Positions 62,332 to 64,000 of a stretch of 64,000 nucleotides of DNA are shown one piece after another (within the stretch, counting starts at the first letter, position 1; each line of letters begins with the position of its first letter). The notes beneath the pieces are model-generated. The model worked only from the letters and a program-made list of their open reading frames with translations. It searched no databases and was not told the origin of the DNA. A program made the position numbers and the translations under genes. This DNA comes from Vogesella urethralis (GTDB taxonomy: Bacteria; Pseudomonadota; Gammaproteobacteria; Burkholderiales; Chromobacteriaceae): positions 1 through 64,000 of the forward strand of contig NZ_VMDW02000084.1 in NCBI RefSeq assembly GCF_007644045.2. Direction: 5' to 3'.

Positions 62332-64000
62332 ATGCTAGAAGCTTACCGCCAACACGTTGCCGAGCGCGCTGCGCTGGGCATCCCGCCGCTGCCTCTGACT
62401 GCCAAACAGGTAGAACAACTGGTAGAACTGCTGAAAAACCCGCCGGCTGGCGAAGAGCAGACCCTGGTCGAGCTGATTACCCACCGCGTACCGCCGGGCG
62501 TGGATGACGCTGCCAAGGTAAAAGCGTCGTTTCTGGCTGCTGTGGCCGAAGGCGACGTGGCTTCCCCGCTGGTATCGCGCGAGCTGGCTACCCAACTGCT
62601 GGGCACCATGCTGGGCGGCTACAACGTGAAGCCGCTGATCGACCTGCTGGGCGACGACAAAGTCGGCGCCATTGCTGCCGAAGGCCTGAAGAAAACCCTG
62701 CTGGTTTTCGATTACTTCAACGACGTGAAAGAGCTGGCCGACAAGGGCAACGCCAACGCCAAGGCTGTGCTGCAAAGCTGGGCCGACGCCGAATGGTTCA
62801 CCAGCCGCCCGGAAGTAGCCCAGAAAATCACCGTGACCGTGTTCAAGGTACCGGGCGAAACCAACACCGACGACTTGTCGCCGGCACCGGACGCCTGGAG
62901 CCGCCCGGACATCCCGCTGCACTACCTGGCCATGCTGAAGAACACCCGCCCCGACGCGGCCTTCAAGCCGGAAGAAGACGGCAAGCGCGGCCCGATGCAG
63001 TTCATCGAAGACCTGAAGAAAAAAGGCAACCTGGTGGCCTACGTTGGCGACGTAGTGGGTACCGGTTCTTCGCGTAAATCTGCTACCAACTCGGTAGTGT
63101 GGGCCACCGGCCAGGACATCCCGTTCGTACCGAACAAGCGCTTTGGCGGCGTGACCCTGGGTGGCAAGATCGCCCCGATCTTCTTCAACACCCAGGAAGA
63201 CTCCGGCTCGCTGCCGATCGAAGTGGACGTGTCCAAGCTGGAAATGGGCGACGTAATCGACATCTACCCGTACGAAGGCAAGATCGAAAAAGACGGCCAA
63301 CTGGTAGAAAAATTCAGCCTGAAATCCGACGTGCTGCTGGACGAAGTGCGCGCCGGTGGCCGTATCAACCTGATCATCGGCCGCAGCCTCACCGCCAAGG
63401 CGCGTGAAGCCCTGGGCCTGCCGGCTTCCACCGAATTCCGCCTGCCGAAAAACCCGGTAGACAGCGGCAAAGGCTTCTCGCTGGCACAGAAAATGGTTGG
63501 CCGCGCCTGTGGCCTGCCGGAAGGCCAGGGCATCCGCCCGGGTACCTACTGCGAGCCGCGCATGACCACCGTGGGTTCGCAAGACACCACTGGCCCGATG
63601 ACCCGCGACGAACTGAAAGACCTGGCTTGCCTGGGCTTCTCTGCCGACCTGGTCATGCAGTCGTTCTGCCACACCGCCGCCTACCCGAAACCGGTAGACG
63701 TGAAGATGCACAAAGAACTGCCGGCCTTCATCTCCACCCGTGGTGGTGTTGCGCTGCGCCCGGGCGACGGCGTGATCCACAGCTGGCTGAACCGCCTGCT
63801 GCTGCCGGATACCGTGGGTACCGGTGGTGACTCCCACACCCGCTTCCCGATCGGCATCTCGTTCCCGGCCGGCTCTGGCCTGGTCGCCTTTGCCGCCGCC
63901 ACCGGCGTGATGCCGCTGGACATGCCGGAATCGGTACTGGTGCGCTTCAAGGGCGAACTGCAGCCGGGCGTCACCCTGCGTGACCTGGTGAACGCCATTC
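62332..64000 (+). CDS. acnB: Aconitate hydratase B, 3' end outside window
   Basis: TCA-cycle iron-sulfur enzyme converting citrate to isocitrate; many also act on 2-methylcitrate. 556 codons are visible of about 860. The order is the AcnB-specific N-terminal HEAT-like domain ([20 protein letters not shown]), the swivel domain ([40 protein letters not shown]), then the start of the catalytic core with [18 protein letters not shown]. The cluster cysteines beyond are not in the window. ATG at 62332 with AAAAAGG upstream. Frame open to the window end. Confidence 0.96.
   Translation, partial: MLEAYRQHVAERAALGIPPLPLTAKQVEQLVELLKNPPAGEEQTLVELITHRVPPGVDDAAKVKASFLAAVAEGDVASPLVSRELATQLLGTMLGGYNVKPLIDLLGDDKVGAIAAEGLKKTLLVFDYFNDVKELADKGNANAKAVLQSWADAEWFTSRPEVAQKITVTVFKVPGETNTDDLSPAPDAWSRPDIPLHYLAMLKNTRPDAAFKPEEDGKRGPMQFIEDLKKKGNLVAYVGDVVGTGSSRKSATNSVVWATGQDIPFVPNKRFGGVTLGGKIAPIFFNTQEDSGSLPIEVDVSKLEMGDVIDIYPYEGKIEKDGQLVEKFSLKSDVLLDEVRAGGRINLIIGRSLTAKAREALGLPASTEFRLPKNPVDSGKGFSLAQKMVGRACGLPEGQGIRPGTYCEPRMTTVGSQDTTGPMTRDELKDLACLGFSADLVMQSFCHTAAYPKPVDVKMHKELPAFISTRGGVALRPGDGVIHSWLNRLLLPDTVGTGGDSHTRFPIGISFPAGSGLVAFAAATGVMPLDMPESVLVRFKGELQPGVTLRDLVNAI

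Overview
The window looks like ordinary chromosome of a GC-rich betaproteobacterium, most likely of the order Neisseriales (Chromobacteriaceae; Vogesella, Chromobacterium or Aquitalea-like). The pointers are the betaproteobacterial gene set (Gcr-type membrane 'recombinase', RibBA with a degenerate RibA half, fused FruB, MnmC, DctBD, AcnB) and strong CTG/GCC/GGC codon bias. The genus is inferred. I see no prophage, transposase, CRISPR array or plasmid function.

Layout. 1-3200: 3' part of tRNA-Ser(GGA), an adenine/adenosine deaminase, thymidine kinase with a small coupled gene, and a hotdog thioesterase. 3200-10760: MnmC, a small outer-membrane-like protein, ClpB and the Gcr-type membrane protein. 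10848-13979: divergent LysR/LysE pair and two tandem paralogous secreted proteins. 14144-18114: AhpC-AhpF, a ComEA-like DNA-binding protein interrupted by an in-frame amber codon, uridine phosphorylase. 18202-30341: mixed metabolism (PQQ-type sugar dehydrogenase, TerC/Alx, CHMI isomerase, B12-radical SAM, DUF1045, DUF1289, HutD, GNAT, TyrB, MFS, glycine zipper, YkgJ). 30399-38509: signalling (soluble CZB chemoreceptor, DctB-DctD, PAS-GGDEF-EAL protein, Cys-rich winged-helix regulator). 38822-47797: M3 peptidase lipoprotein and the fructose PTS operon fruBKA with divergent fruR. 47917-51056: TetR, MscS, PrfC. 51224-55767: riboflavin operon ribE-ribBA-ribH with nusB, thiL, pgpA. 55877-64000: RhlE, hyi-glxR, a hypothetical gene, a two-receiver protein, a LysR regulator and the 5' part of acnB.

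The most striking signal is a 12-base word, AGGTTGGCCGCA (reverse complement TGCGGCCAACCT). It occurs exactly 15 times in the window, with many further one-mismatch copies. It is concentrated between genes and next to terminators, and twice it is paired as an inverted repeat that itself forms a terminator stem. This is the behaviour of Neisseria DNA uptake sequences, but the word is unrelated to the Neisseriaceae DUS dialects I know, so it may be an uptake-sequence system of another neisserial family. Other notable items are a candidate structured sRNA at 59207-59325 on the minus strand, REP-like repeats between nusB and thiL, an inverted-repeat-rich gene-free stretch at 40844-41367, a sigma-54-like promoter before dctBD, and several regulators with altered key residues.
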